DNA of 64,000 nucleotides from Comamonas testosteroni (GTDB taxonomy: Bacteria > Pseudomonadota > Gammaproteobacteria > Burkholderiales > Burkholderiaceae_C), in the NCBI RefSeq assembly GCF_003569915.1, contig NZ_KZ984442.1:124001-188000 (forward strand), in the 5' to 3' direction. Below, in pieces: positions 25,837 through 34,784 of this stretch (the stretch's first letter is position 1; every line of letters begins with the position of its first letter). The translations under genes were made by a program, and so were the position numbers. The notes beneath the pieces were generated by a model. The model was not told the DNA's origin and ran no database searches. It was given only the letters and a program-made list of their open reading frames with translations.

Positions 25837-26025
25837 TCAGGACTTCTTGGGGGCGCAGTGATCGCCCTCACAGGCGCTGCAACCGCCGCAGCCGCTTTCC
25901 TTGCCCAGCCCCGACAGGGCGGGATGGCTGCCCGCCAGCTTGCGCTTGAGCGCTCCGGGCATCAGGCGCCAGACCAGCGCCACGGCGGCCAGCACCACAA
26001 TCACGCCCACAATGATTTCTTGCAT
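25837..26025 (-). CDS. FeoB-associated Cys-rich membrane peptide
   Basis: 62 residues: one N-terminal helix in the membrane (IIVGVIVVLAAVALVWRLM), then a basic linker and a cysteine cluster ESGCGGCSACEGDHCAP (C46, C49, C52, C57). This matches the small Cys-rich proteins coded right after feoB in many bacteria and may carry iron or a cluster at the cytosolic side; the role is unproven. Starts 15 bases after the feoB stop, with AAGGAG upstream, so it belongs to the feoAB operon. Confidence 0.85.
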   Translation of the reverse strand: MQEIIVGVIVVLAAVALVWRLMPGALKRKLAGSHPALSGLGKESGCGGCSACEGDHCAPKKS

Positions 26026-26040
26026 GGAAAACTCCTTTCC

Positions 26041-27990
26041 TCAACCCGCGCCCAGCGCCACGGCCACACGGTAGGTGATAAAGCTGCACAGATAGGCCAG
26101 CGCAAACAGATAGCCCAGCATGATCAGCGGATAGCGCCAGCTATTGGTCTCGCGCTTGACCATGGCCAGGGTCGAGATGCATTGCGGCGCAAAGATGAAC
26201 CAGACCAGCAGCGACAGCGCCGTGGCCAGCGACCAGCTGCTGGCAATCAGCGGGCCCAATTGCTGGGCCATGGCGTCGTCGTTGGCCGCCGACAGCGCAT
26301 ACACCGTGCCCAGCGCGCCCACGGCGACTTCGCGGGCGGCCATGCCGGGCACCAGCGCAATCGCGATCTGCCAGTTAAAGCCGATCGGGGCCAGCACCAC
26401 TTCCAGCATGCGGCCCAGCTGGCCGGCGTAGCTGTAGCGAATCGCCGCTTCCGCGCCTTCGGGCGCCGCCGGGTAGCTGGCCAGGAACCACAGCACGATG
26501 CTCACCGTCAGGATGATGCCGCCCACGCGGCGCAGGAAAATCATGGCGCGCTCATACAGACCCAGCGCCAGGCTGCGCAGGCTGGGCCAGCGGTAAGCGG
26601 GCAGCTCCATCATCAGCGGCGTGCGGGTCTTGTTGGTGCGCAGCAGCTTGGCCACCCAGGCCACGGCCATGGCGCTGACAATGCCGCCCACATACAGGGC
26701 AAACAGCACCAGCCCCTGCAGATTGAAGAAGCGGGCCACTTCCCGCTCGGGGATGAAGGCCGCAATCAGCAGCGCATAGACCGGCAGACGTGCCGAGCAG
26801 GTCATCAGCGGCGCGATCATGATGGTCAGCAGACGGTCGCGCCAGCTGGAAATCGAGCGCGTGGCCATGATGCCCGGCACCGCGCAGGCAAAGCTGGACA
26901 GCAGCGGGATGAAGGAGCGGCCCGACAGGCCCACCGTGCCCATGATGCGGTCCAGCAAAAAGGCCGCGCGCGGCAGATAGCCCGAGTCTTCCAGCACCAG
27001 AATGAAGAAGAACAGAATCAGAATCTGCGGCAAAAACACCAGCACGGCACCGCAACCGGCAATCACGCCATCAACCAGCAGGCTGCGCAGCACACCGTCG
27101 GGCATGACGCTGTTGACCCAGCGGCCAAAGTCACCCACGCCGCCTTCAATACCATCCATCAAAGGCTGCGCCCAGCTGAACACGGCCTGGAAGATCAGGA
27201 ACAATGTGACCAGCAGCAGCAGCGTGCCCCAGATGGGGTGCAGCACTACGGCATCCACACGGTCGGCGCGCTGGCTGTCCACCTGCGGCTCCTGCACTGC
27301 AGCACGCATGATGTCCGCCACCTGCTGGTGCAGGTTCAGCAGTTGCTCCTTGGCACCCTCTCCAGCCTTGGGCTGCCAGTGGCCTTCCATAGAGGGGGCC
27401 TTCAGCTTGCGGGCTTCGTCGCCGTCCAGCCAGTTCAGCAGTTCCTTGCCGCCGTCCAGACGCACGCCCACGCTCTCGATCACGGGCAGGCCCAGTGCCT
27501 GACTGAGCTTGGCCTTGTCCACCACAATGCCCTGGCGCTTGGCCATATCGCTCATATTGAGCACCAGCACCATGGGCAGACCCAGCGCACGCGCTTCCAG
27601 CACCAGACGCAGGTTCAGGCGCAGATGGGTGGCATCGGTCACGCAGATCAGCAGCTCGGGCGGCGCTTCGCGGCCATGCAGGCCGCTGACGATATCGCGC
27701 GTGATGCGTTCGTCTTCGCTGTGCGCATGCAGGCTGTAGGTGCCGGGCAAATCGAGCAGGCGCACGCGGCGCTTGCCGGGCGTGGTCAGCCAGCCTTCCT
27801 TGCGCTCCACCGTCACGCCCGCGTAGTTGGCCACTTTCTGGCGTGCGCCCGTCAGCAGATTGAACAGCGCGGTCTTGCCGCAGTTCGGGTTGCCCAGCAG
27901 GGCCGCACGCAGCGGCGCTTTCGGGTCAGCAGCGCCAGCGCCGGAGTTCAGCGGCTGAATGGCGATAGTCTGGTTCTCGTGCGCGTTCAT
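26041..27990 (-). CDS. feoB: Ferrous iron transporter FeoB
   Basis: 649 residues. N-terminal G domain: G1 GNPNCGKT (33-40), G3 DLPGT (80-84), G4 NMSD (145-148), then the GDI helical region and a membrane domain with the two Gate repeats (PLMTCSARLPVYALLIAAFI; PGMAAREVAVGALG). Imports Fe2+ under anoxic or low-oxygen conditions. Shorter than E. coli FeoB (773), a usual variant. Start ATG overlaps the feoA stop by four bases (ATGA). Confidence 0.96.
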   Translation of the reverse strand: MNAHENQTIAIQPLNSGAGAADPKAPLRAALLGNPNCGKTALFNLLTGARQKVANYAGVTVERKEGWLTTPGKRRVRLLDLPGTYSLHAHSEDERITRDIVSGLHGREAPPELLICVTDATHLRLNLRLVLEARALGLPMVLVLNMSDMAKRQGIVVDKAKLSQALGLPVIESVGVRLDGGKELLNWLDGDEARKLKAPSMEGHWQPKAGEGAKEQLLNLHQQVADIMRAAVQEPQVDSQRADRVDAVVLHPIWGTLLLLVTLFLIFQAVFSWAQPLMDGIEGGVGDFGRWVNSVMPDGVLRSLLVDGVIAGCGAVLVFLPQILILFFFILVLEDSGYLPRAAFLLDRIMGTVGLSGRSFIPLLSSFACAVPGIMATRSISSWRDRLLTIMIAPLMTCSARLPVYALLIAAFIPEREVARFFNLQGLVLFALYVGGIVSAMAVAWVAKLLRTNKTRTPLMMELPAYRWPSLRSLALGLYERAMIFLRRVGGIILTVSIVLWFLASYPAAPEGAEAAIRYSYAGQLGRMLEVVLAPIGFNWQIAIALVPGMAAREVAVGALGTVYALSAANDDAMAQQLGPLIASSWSLATALSLLVWFIFAPQCISTLAMVKRETNSWRYPLIMLGYLFALAYLCSFITYRVAVALGAG

Positions 27991-28313
27991 GCCTTGCCCT
28001 CCAGTGCCACCAGCACGCGCGAGGCCTCATAGCGGCGCAGCGCAAACGTGGCTGCGCCTACGCGCACGGCCAGCGGATCGGGGCCGGGAAAGCCTGTGGC
28101 CACAATGCGCACACGCTCACCGGGCAGAAAGCCGATTTCCATGAGGCGCAGCATCAGCTCCTGCTCCTCCACATTGCCTGCGCTGACGAGGTCCACAACC
28201 AGAGCGGAAGTGTTCAGAGCCAGCTTGTCCAGGCTGATCGCAGCCTGGGCCGCGCCATCCGACACTAAAACGGTGGCCGCACTACCGGGGGCCGAAGACT
28301 GCAAGATACTCAT
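27987..28313 (-). CDS. feoA: Ferrous iron transport protein A
   Basis: 108 residues with the SH3-like FeoA fold: LMLRLMEIGFLPGERVRIVATGFPGPDPLAVRVGAATFALRRYEASRVLV. FeoA binds the cytosolic side of FeoB and is required for iron uptake. I chose the ATG at 28313, about 36 codons into a longer frame, because upstream residues are unrelated and a Fur-like site lies just before it. First gene of feoA-feoB-Cys-rich peptide. Confidence 0.92.
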   Translation of the reverse strand: MSILQSSAPGSAATVLVSDGAAQAAISLDKLALNTSALVVDLVSAGNVEEQELMLRLMEIGFLPGERVRIVATGFPGPDPLAVRVGAATFALRRYEASRVLVALEGKA

Positions 28314-28325
28314 GGAAGCTATTTT

Positions 28326-28346
28326 ATTGAGTTTAATTCTCATTAT
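28326..28346 (-). promoter_or_regulatory. Candidate Fur box before feoA
   Basis: On the minus strand ATAATGAGAATTAAACTCAA, sharing the AATGAGAAT core of the Fur consensus, with an imperfect dyad. Sits about 15 bases before the feoA start. Iron repression is expected for feo genes; the match is moderate. Confidence 0.55.
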
Positions 28347-28552
28347 GGTTAAGAATGCCTCAGAGTCCCAGCGCGCCGAAGTGGCGCTTGACAGCAGCCA
28401 TCCGCCTGTCAACGTCGCCAAGTCGGCGCTTGCTCACACTGAGCGCATTGCCCGCGGTGTTTCCATGTACGGCACTCGGACTTGGGACTTGACCCCGGTC
28501 ATGGTGCTGCGCGGCGTAGAAAATTCCGCCCCAGCGCTTTTTCACCACCACC

Positions 28553-28873
28553 ATGACTCACCCCTGCCTGACCTGCGGCGCCTGCTGCGCATCGTTCCGT
28601 GTGGATTTTTCCGTACATGAATCTCAGGAGCATGGGGGCCGGGTACCCACAGGCCTGATCGAGGAAGTCACCGACTACACCTGCCGCATGCGCGGCACGG
28701 ACTGGGCACGCCCGCGCTGCGCGGCCCTGATGGGCAAGGTGGGAGAGAAGGCCAGTTGCGGCATTTATGAATGGCGGCCCTCCCCTTGCCGGGAGTTCGC
28801 CGCAGGCTCGGACGCCTGCAACCGCGTGCGGCTGCGCCATGGCATGCCCGCACTGGAAAGTGGCTTGCTATAA
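28553..28873 (+). CDS. YkgJ-family cysteine cluster protein, second copy
   Basis: 106 residues; same family as the gene at 25313. CxxCxxCC is C5, C8, C11, C12; then RCAAL, SCGIYEWRPSPCREF and DACNRVR. Comparable starts (MT-PCLTCG-CC) and SPCREF/RPCRDF blocks show they are paralogues, though divergent, so an old duplication. Divergent from feoA with about 240 bases between starts; it may share the Fur-controlled promoter region. Role unknown. Confidence 0.85.
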   Translation: MTHPCLTCGACCASFRVDFSVHESQEHGGRVPTGLIEEVTDYTCRMRGTDWARPRCAALMGKVGEKASCGIYEWRPSPCREFAAGSDACNRVRLRHGMPALESGLL

Positions 28874-28886
28874 ATAGTAGAGCTAC

Positions 28887-29684
28887 TTATCCAATCATTT
28901 CGTTGACATCCGCCTCCATCAGCACAACGCTGATGTTGTCCTTGCCGCCTGCGGCATTGGCCGCCGCAATCAGGCGCGGTAGGAGCTGGGACAGCGGCGG
29001 TTCCTCGGCAAACATCGATTCGATCACGCTGTCATCCAGCATATCGGTCAGTCCGTCGGAGCAAAGCATGATGCGGTCGCCGGGCTGCAGTGGCCACTGG
29101 TTCAGCTCCGCATCGACCTGCGGCGCAACGCCCAGCGCACGCGTGACCAGATGCGCAAAACGTGAGCTCTTGGCTTCTTGCTCGGTCAGCAAGCCAGCAT
29201 TGATTTCTTCCTGCACCAGCGAATGATCGCGCGTGATGCGCTGCAGCTTGCCGCTGCGCCAGGCATAGGCGCGCGAATCCCCCAGGTGCGCGAGCAGCAC
29301 CTCGCTCTGCAGCACCAGGGCCACGACCACGGTTGTGCCCATGCCCCGGTAGTCCGCGGTGGACTGCGCGGCGGCATAGATGGCGGTATTGGCCATGGCC
29401 AGCGCATCCAGCATCTCCTGGCGCGCCAGCAGCGGCGATGAGAAGGAGCCCGGGCCATGCTGCAGGCCTGCGGTGATCAGATCCACCGCCATAGCACTGG
29501 CGACTTCACCAGCGCTATAGCCGCCCATGCCGTCGGCCAGCACAGCCAGAGGCCAGGGCTTGGCCTTGGGCTGGGTGCCCACGGCGTCTTCGTTGTTGCT
29601 GCGCTGCAATCCCATATCCACACCAGCAACCATATGGGTCGCGGGCCAGACCCGGAGTTGGCTCGAAAGCTCGGAAGTGGACAT
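28887..29684 (-). CDS. PP2C-family Ser/Thr protein phosphatase (Stp1/PrpC-like)
   Basis: 265 residues. Metal-dependent PPM phosphatase with all motifs: RSNNEDAVG (D33), VLADGMGGYSAGEVAS (D51), GTTVVVAL, HLGDSRAY, CSDGLTDML and GKDNISVVLM. Normally reverses phosphorylation by a Hanks-type kinase; no kinase gene is adjacent, so its partner is elsewhere or it belongs to another signalling route such as type VI secretion. Converges on the second YkgJ gene. Confidence 0.93.
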   Translation of the reverse strand: MSTSELSSQLRVWPATHMVAGVDMGLQRSNNEDAVGTQPKAKPWPLAVLADGMGGYSAGEVASAMAVDLITAGLQHGPGSFSSPLLARQEMLDALAMANTAIYAAAQSTADYRGMGTTVVVALVLQSEVLLAHLGDSRAYAWRSGKLQRITRDHSLVQEEINAGLLTEQEAKSSRFAHLVTRALGVAPQVDAELNQWPLQPGDRIMLCSDGLTDMLDDSVIESMFAEEPPLSQLLPRLIAAANAAGGKDNISVVLMEADVNEMIG

Positions 29685-29864
29685 GAGAAAAACGGGCGCA
29701 AAGGTCAGGTAAGAAGCTTACAAGCGTAACGCAAGTAACAGAATCTCCATGTATGACAAGACGCCGTTATTGCCGCTGTTTGCGGCGTTTGCTGCAATTT
29801 TGTTCAATACGGCCGCCGCAGGCCCATTCAGACTGCCGGGCAGATTCCACTACCCACCGATGTC

Positions 29865-30140
29865 ATGCTGTCTTCCTTGCTGGCCTTGCGCCGTTGCGCC
29901 GATGCGCTGTTGCCGCCCGTCCAGCAGGACATCTTTCCCGCACTGCAACATCTGCACCGGTTTCCCGAGGACGAAACCACGGTGCAGTCTCTGGCCGATG
30001 TGGCTTTGCACATGGGCTTTGCCGACCAGGGCCATCTGCAGCGCAGCTTCAAGGCCCACCACGCGCTGACGCCCGACAACTTTGCACGCACGGCACATAC
30101 AGCCGCCAGAGCCGGCAGGTCATTTGCTGCGCGGCAGTAG
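29865..30140 (+). pseudogene. Fragment of an AraC-family regulator
   Basis: The frame contains a single AraC-type second helix-turn-helix, VQSLADVALHMGFADQGHLQRSFKAHHALTPDNFAR, spanning about 36 residues. The first HTH and the sensory domain are missing upstream, where frames are short and unrelated. I read it as a decayed remnant; a functional 91-residue protein is less likely. Confidence 0.5.
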
Positions 30141-30206
30141 CCACTCACCATAAGCGGGATACTTGCGGCTTCGTTTTTTCAGCATCCGCAAGCGGTGCCA
30201 TGAGCA

Positions 30207-31586
30207 ATGGCTGACTTTGACAGCATCCAACAACGCGAAACCGGGCTGCATCAGCACCTCAGCTCGGCCCAGATGACCATGATTGCCATTGGCGGCGCCA
30301 TCGGCACGGGCCTGTTCATGGGCAGCGCGTTTGCGATTGGCTTTGCCGGGCCCAGCGTGCTCATCAGCTATGCGATTGGCGCGCTGATTGGCCTGCTGCT
30401 CATGGGGTGCCTTGCCGAAATGACGGTGGCCCACCCCACCAGCGGCTCGTTTGGCGCGTATGCCGAGCACTACATCAGCCCGCTGGCCGGTTTTGTGGTG
30501 CGCTACGCCTACTGGGCCGCCGTGGTGCTGGCCGTGGGCATGGAGGTCACTGCCGTCGGCAAATACATGAAATTCTGGTTCCCCGCCGTGGATCAGTGGG
30601 TGTGGGTAGCTCTGTTTTCGATAGTGCTGGCCGCCGTCAATGCCACCAGCGTCAAAGCCTTTGGCCAGGTGGAATATGTGTTCTCCATGATCAAGGTCGC
30701 CTCCATCGTGGCTTTTATCCTGATCGGGGCCTATGTGGTGTTTGGCACGCGGCCCGAAGGTGTGGGCTTTGCCAATTACACAGAGCGGGGCGGCTTTTTC
30801 CCCAATGGCTGGTGGGGCACCTGGGTGGGGGTGATCGTGGCCATCTTCAGCTACCTCAACCTGGAATCGATTGCGATTGCTGCGGGCGAGGCCGAAAAGC
30901 CCAAGCAGGCCGTGACCAAGGCTTTTCGCACCACGGTGCTGCGCCTGGTGCTGTTCTATCTGCTGTCGCTGGCCTTGATGCTGGCCATCGTGCCCTGGGA
31001 CCATGCAGGCACGGACAAAAGCCCGTTTGTGAAGGTGATGGAGATTTTGAACATCCCCGGCGCTGCCGGTGTGCTTAATTTTGTGGTGCTGCTGGCGTCG
31101 CTGTCGGCCATGAACAGCCAGCTTTACGTCACCTCGCGCATGATGTTCAGCCTCTCACGTGGCGGCTATGCGCCCAAGGCCATGGGCCAACTCAACAAGC
31201 GCGGCGTGCCGCTGGGTGCGATTGCGGTGTCTTGCCTGGGCATGGCCGTGGCCATGGTGCTGAACGTCTTCAGGCCCGAGCAGTCGCTGGAGCTGATGAT
31301 GTCGATTGCCATGTTCGGCGCCATGTTTGCCTGGCTGATGGTGTTTGTGACCCACCTCTTCTTTCGCCCGCGCTGGCAGCGCGAGCACCCGGGCCAGACG
31401 CTGGAATTTCGCATGTGGGGCTTCCCCGTCTTTACGCTGCTGGGGGCGCTGCTGATGGCGGGAGTGATTGTGACGACCTTGTTTACCAAGGAGTTTCATA
31501 CGACAACTCTGGTAGGTGTTCCGTTCCTCATCATCCTCGTGCTGATCTATGCTCTGTGGTACCGCCCACGCGCAACCCAAGCATAA
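30207..31586 (+). CDS. Amino acid permease of the AroP/GABA-permease type, kyn cluster
   Basis: 459 residues, 12 helices, amino acid-polyamine-organocation (AAT) family. Hallmarks: GLHQHLSSAQMTMIAIGGAIGTGLFMGSA at TM1, FGAYAEHYISPLAGFVVRYAYW, VAIFSYLNLESIAIAAGEAEKPKQAV, and SAMNSQLYVTSRMMFSLSRGGYAPK. First gene of a run with kynB (four bases after its stop) and kynU, so tryptophan or kynurenine is the probable substrate (inference from context). Confidence 0.88.
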   Translation: MADFDSIQQRETGLHQHLSSAQMTMIAIGGAIGTGLFMGSAFAIGFAGPSVLISYAIGALIGLLLMGCLAEMTVAHPTSGSFGAYAEHYISPLAGFVVRYAYWAAVVLAVGMEVTAVGKYMKFWFPAVDQWVWVALFSIVLAAVNATSVKAFGQVEYVFSMIKVASIVAFILIGAYVVFGTRPEGVGFANYTERGGFFPNGWWGTWVGVIVAIFSYLNLESIAIAAGEAEKPKQAVTKAFRTTVLRLVLFYLLSLALMLAIVPWDHAGTDKSPFVKVMEILNIPGAAGVLNFVVLLASLSAMNSQLYVTSRMMFSLSRGGYAPKAMGQLNKRGVPLGAIAVSCLGMAVAMVLNVFRPEQSLELMMSIAMFGAMFAWLMVFVTHLFFRPRWQREHPGQTLEFRMWGFPVFTLLGALLMAGVIVTTLFTKEFHTTTLVGVPFLIILVLIYALWYRPRATQA

Positions 31587-31590
31587 GAAG

Positions 31591-32235
31591 ATGACTCGCC
31601 AGATCTGGGATATTTCCCCCCCCATCGCTCCTTCCAGCCCGGTCTTCCCCGGCGACACCGCCTATTCGCAGGAATGGTGCGCCACCATTGGCCCGGGCTG
31701 CCCGGTCAATGTCAGCGCCATTCATCTAAGCCCCCATGTGGGCGCGCATGCCGATGCGCCGCTGCATTACGACGCGCAAGGCGCAGCCATTGGCGCGGTG
31801 GACTTGAACGCTTTTCTCGGCCCCTGCCGTGTGATTCATGCGATGGGTTGCGGGCCGCTGATTGAATGGCAGCATATCGAACACGCCATCAACTCCGATC
31901 TTCCGGAGCAGGTGCCCGAGCGCATACTGGTGCGCACCTACCAGACCGCCCCCACAAGCTGGGACCCCGACCTTGCCGCCTATGCGCCCGAAACCGTGCA
32001 AAAGCTGGCCGACCTGGGCGTCAAGCTCATCGGCATAGACACGGCCAGCATTGACCCTGCGACCAGCAAGACACTCGACAGCCATATGGTGATTCGCCAG
32101 CGCGGCCTGCGCGTGCTGGAAAATCTGGTGCTCGATGATGTGGCCGAAGGCGATTACGAGCTGATTGCCCTGCCGCTCAAGCTCACGCAAGCCGACGCCT
32201 CGCCGGTGCGCGCCATACTGCGTGCGCTGCGCTGA
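31591..32235 (+). CDS. kynB: Kynurenine formamidase (arylformamidase)
   Basis: 214 residues; hydrolyses N-formylkynurenine to kynurenine and formate. Bacterial KynB cyclase fold with the metal-binding motif HLSPHVGAHADAPLHYD and IWDISPPIAPSSPVFPGDTAY at the start, IGIDTASIDPATSKTLDSHMV later. Length is right (about 210). Start ATG has AAGAAG upstream and lies just after the permease stop. Second gene of the operon. Confidence 0.95.
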   Translation: MTRQIWDISPPIAPSSPVFPGDTAYSQEWCATIGPGCPVNVSAIHLSPHVGAHADAPLHYDAQGAAIGAVDLNAFLGPCRVIHAMGCGPLIEWQHIEHAINSDLPEQVPERILVRTYQTAPTSWDPDLAAYAPETVQKLADLGVKLIGIDTASIDPATSKTLDSHMVIRQRGLRVLENLVLDDVAEGDYELIALPLKLTQADASPVRAILRALR

Positions 32236-32236
32236 A

Positions 32237-32298
32237 TTGATATAAAAACCGGCTCTAGCCTAGACACAATTTAGGTGAGTAGCTATCAAAACAATAGA
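32237..32298. repeat. AT-rich dispersed repeat, copy 6
   Basis: GATATAAAAACCGGCTCTAG, CCTAGACACAATTTAGG, GTAGCTATCAAAACAATAG between kynB and kynU, in the same direction as the operon. The inner CCTA-GACACAATT-TAGG can form a hairpin. Confidence 0.6.
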
Positions 32299-32307
32299 AG
32301 GAAGACG

Positions 32308-33615
32308 ATGACCACTTTGCAAGACTGCCAGGCACTGGACGCCAACGACCCGCTGCGCGCGCTGCGCGAGCGCTTTGCACTGCCTGCAGGCACGATTTAT
32401 CTGGATGGCAACTCGCTCGGTGCCCAGCCCAAGGCCGCAGCGGCCCGAGTGGCTGAAGTCGTGACGCAGGAATGGGGCAAGGACCTGATCACCTCGTGGA
32501 ACAAGGCCGGCTGGATCACCCTGCCCGAACGTCTGGGCAACCAGTTTGCGCCATGGGTTGGCGTGGGCGAAGGCGAGCTGGTGTTTACCGACACCACATC
32601 GATCAACCTCTACAAGGTGCTCAGCGCCGCCGCGCGCATCGCCCGTGAGGACTCGCCCAGCCGCAAAAAAATCATCAGCGAGCGCAGTAATTTCCCCACC
32701 GATCTGTACATCGCCCAGTCCGTCTGCCAGGAATATGGGCTGGAGCTGGTGCTGCTGGAGCCCGAAGAAATCGCTGCTGCGCTGCAGACCGATGTGGCGA
32801 TCTCCATGCTCACCCATGTCAACTACCGCACCGGTGCCATGCACGACATGGCGGCAGTCACGGCTGCCGCGCATGCCCAGGGCATTCTCTGCATCTGGGA
32901 CCTGTGCCACAGCGCCGGTGCCGTGCCCGTGGATTTAAAGGGCGCAAACGCCGACTTTGCGGTGGGCTGCAGCTACAAATATCTGAATGGCGGCCCCGGC
33001 TCGCCCGCGTTTGTCTGGGCGCACCCACGCCTGATCAACCGCTTCTGGCAACCGCTGTCGGGCTGGTTTGGCCATGCCGAGCCTTTCAAGTTTGTGCCCG
33101 ACTACCACCCCGCCCAAGGCATTCAGCGCTATCTGTGCGGCACCCAGCCCATGATCAGCATGAGCGTGCTGCAATGCGGTATCGACATCTATACCGAGGC
33201 CGAACAGTTTGGCGGCATGGCTGCGCTGCGCAAAAAATCTCTGGCGCTGACCGATTTGTTTATCCAGCTGGTGGAAGAACGCTGCCAGGGCTACGGCCTG
33301 GGCCTGGCCACCCCGCGCGACCATGCGGCGCGTGGCTCACAGGTCTGCCTGACCCGCGAAGAAGGTCTGGGTGTGGACGGCAAGGACAGCGGTGCCTACG
33401 CCATCATCCAGGCCCTGATTGCGCGCGGCGTGATTGGCGACTTCCGCAAGGGCGATGGCGGCACGGGCAAGCACAAGGACATTCTGCGTTTTGGCTTTAC
33501 GCCGCTGTACGTGGGCTTTGAAGATGTGTGGAACGCCGTCGAGCATCTGCGCCAGGTGCTGGAATCGGGCGAATGGAAAAAGGCCGAGTTCAACACCATC
33601 AACGCAGTGACCTGA
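32308..33615 (+). CDS. kynU: Kynureninase
   Basis: 435-residue PLP enzyme; cleaves kynurenine to anthranilate and alanine. Motifs: IYLDGNSLGAQPKAAAARV, FTDTTSINLYKVL, SNFPTDLYIAQ, WDLCHSAGAVPVDLKGANADFAVGCSYKYLNGGPGSPAF with Schiff-base lysine K224, and FGHAEPFKFVPDY. GAAGGAAG before the ATG sets the start. Third gene of the kyn operon. No 3-hydroxykynurenine monooxygenase (kmo) is visible, so the route ends at anthranilate here. Confidence 0.96.
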   Translation: MTTLQDCQALDANDPLRALRERFALPAGTIYLDGNSLGAQPKAAAARVAEVVTQEWGKDLITSWNKAGWITLPERLGNQFAPWVGVGEGELVFTDTTSINLYKVLSAAARIAREDSPSRKKIISERSNFPTDLYIAQSVCQEYGLELVLLEPEEIAAALQTDVAISMLTHVNYRTGAMHDMAAVTAAAHAQGILCIWDLCHSAGAVPVDLKGANADFAVGCSYKYLNGGPGSPAFVWAHPRLINRFWQPLSGWFGHAEPFKFVPDYHPAQGIQRYLCGTQPMISMSVLQCGIDIYTEAEQFGGMAALRKKSLALTDLFIQLVEERCQGYGLGLATPRDHAARGSQVCLTREEGLGVDGKDSGAYAIIQALIARGVIGDFRKGDGGTGKHKDILRFGFTPLYVGFEDVWNAVEHLRQVLESGEWKKAEFNTINAVT

Positions 33616-34602
33616 TCAATAAGACTGGTCACTGAGCGAAGCCCACAAGTGCGCAGCCACCAAGGCGCGCCAGGGCTGGAACTGATCAAGCCAGATGCGC
33701 GCCTGCAAAGCGTCAGGTTTTGCCGCATCTGGCTTTTCTGTCTGGGTCAGCAAGCCAATGGCTTTGCGCACGGCCACATCGCCATGCAAGCTACCGTCCG
33801 GCCAGCCATAACCGCGCAACAGGCAGTAGTTCACGGTCCATGGGCCTATGCCCTTGATGGCCAGCAGTTGCTGCTCCACTTGCTGCACCGCAGCAGCGTC
33901 CCACAGCCCTTGCGCGCTGTGCTGCGCCCAGTCGTCCAGCGGCAACTCGCCGCTTTGCACGGCGCGCGCTACGGTCAGCAAGGTGGCGGCCTTGGCCTGT
34001 GAAAAGCTGGCGGCGCGCAGGCTTTCGATATCCAGTTCCGCAACCTGTGCGGCCTCGGGGTAGGCGCGCATGGACTTGGCCTGCGGCACGGCTTTTTCGA
34101 TGGCAGGGCTCAAAGGCACACCGGCCAGTGCAATCAGCTTGCGGCGCAGCGCCACGGCCACAGCCACCGAAATCTGCTGACCCATGATGGCCCAGCTCAG
34201 CGCCTCAAATGGCGTGGGCGCCGCTGGCACATGCAGTCCGCGCTGGCGCGCCAGCAGCGGGCCAAGTTCTTGGTGTGAACCATGGGCCTGCTCCAATGCG
34301 CTGGGCGGATAGGCCAGCCCCAGCATGCGCTGCACCATGGCTTGCAGATCAAGCAACTCCGCCTGCTCATCAGTTGAGGCCTGCGAAAGATGCAATTGCG
34401 CCCTGATTTCTCCCCGCAACCAGTTCAGCGCCAGCAGCGCAGGGCTGCCACGCCAGTGCAAGGCCTTGAGCAGTTGCTGCGCTGCTGTATCCAGCCGCTC
34501 CGCACTCTGGCTCACATCGCGGCTGTGAAAGGCGATGAATTCCTGCCAGCGATAGTGTTCTGGCAGCGCGATCCTGCATTCAAGCGTATTGCGGATTGAC
34601 AT
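33616..34602 (-). CDS. alkA: DNA-3-methyladenine glycosylase (AlkA-type)
   Basis: 328 residues, HhH-GPD superfamily. FEALSWAIMGQQISVAVAVALRRKL is the family helix; the helix-hairpin-helix and catalytic region are LLAIKGIGPWTVNYCLLRGYGWPDGSLHGDVAVRKAI, with the Asp of HGDVAV in the position of the catalytic Asp. Excises alkylated purines. It lacks an Ada-type N-terminal domain. It sits inverted between kynU and kynA, its stop touching the kynU stop. Role in the kyn cluster is none that I can infer. Confidence 0.9.
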   Translation of the reverse strand: MSIRNTLECRIALPEHYRWQEFIAFHSRDVSQSAERLDTAAQQLLKALHWRGSPALLALNWLRGEIRAQLHLSQASTDEQAELLDLQAMVQRMLGLAYPPSALEQAHGSHQELGPLLARQRGLHVPAAPTPFEALSWAIMGQQISVAVAVALRRKLIALAGVPLSPAIEKAVPQAKSMRAYPEAAQVAELDIESLRAASFSQAKAATLLTVARAVQSGELPLDDWAQHSAQGLWDAAAVQQVEQQLLAIKGIGPWTVNYCLLRGYGWPDGSLHGDVAVRKAIGLLTQTEKPDAAKPDALQARIWLDQFQPWRALVAAHLWASLSDQSY

Positions 34603-34605
34603 TTT

Positions 34606-34668
34606 TTGCTATCTAAATAAGAGCTATCAGCCTAATTGATATATGGACTCAAGCCCTGTTTTGCTTGA
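34606..34668. repeat. AT-rich dispersed repeat, copy 7
   Basis: TTGCTATCTAAATAAGAGCT, TCAGCCTAATTGATATATGG and TCAAGCCCTG, then CTTGAAATGGG, in the divergent alkA/kynA gap (182 bases). Confidence 0.6.
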
Positions 34669-34784
34669 AATGGGCATTCTGAGCCTACTCAAAACAGCGG
34701 CGCGTCTTCTGACTTGCCAGCTGTCGCAGCCCTGCTGGTTTCGGTTACGCTGCGCGCACTGAACACGATAACAAACACACTGAC

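Noticed and set aside
25858..28032. 724-codon open frame on the plus strand
   Set aside because: Opposite feoB; Gln/His/Arg-rich shadow with no ribosome site or motif.
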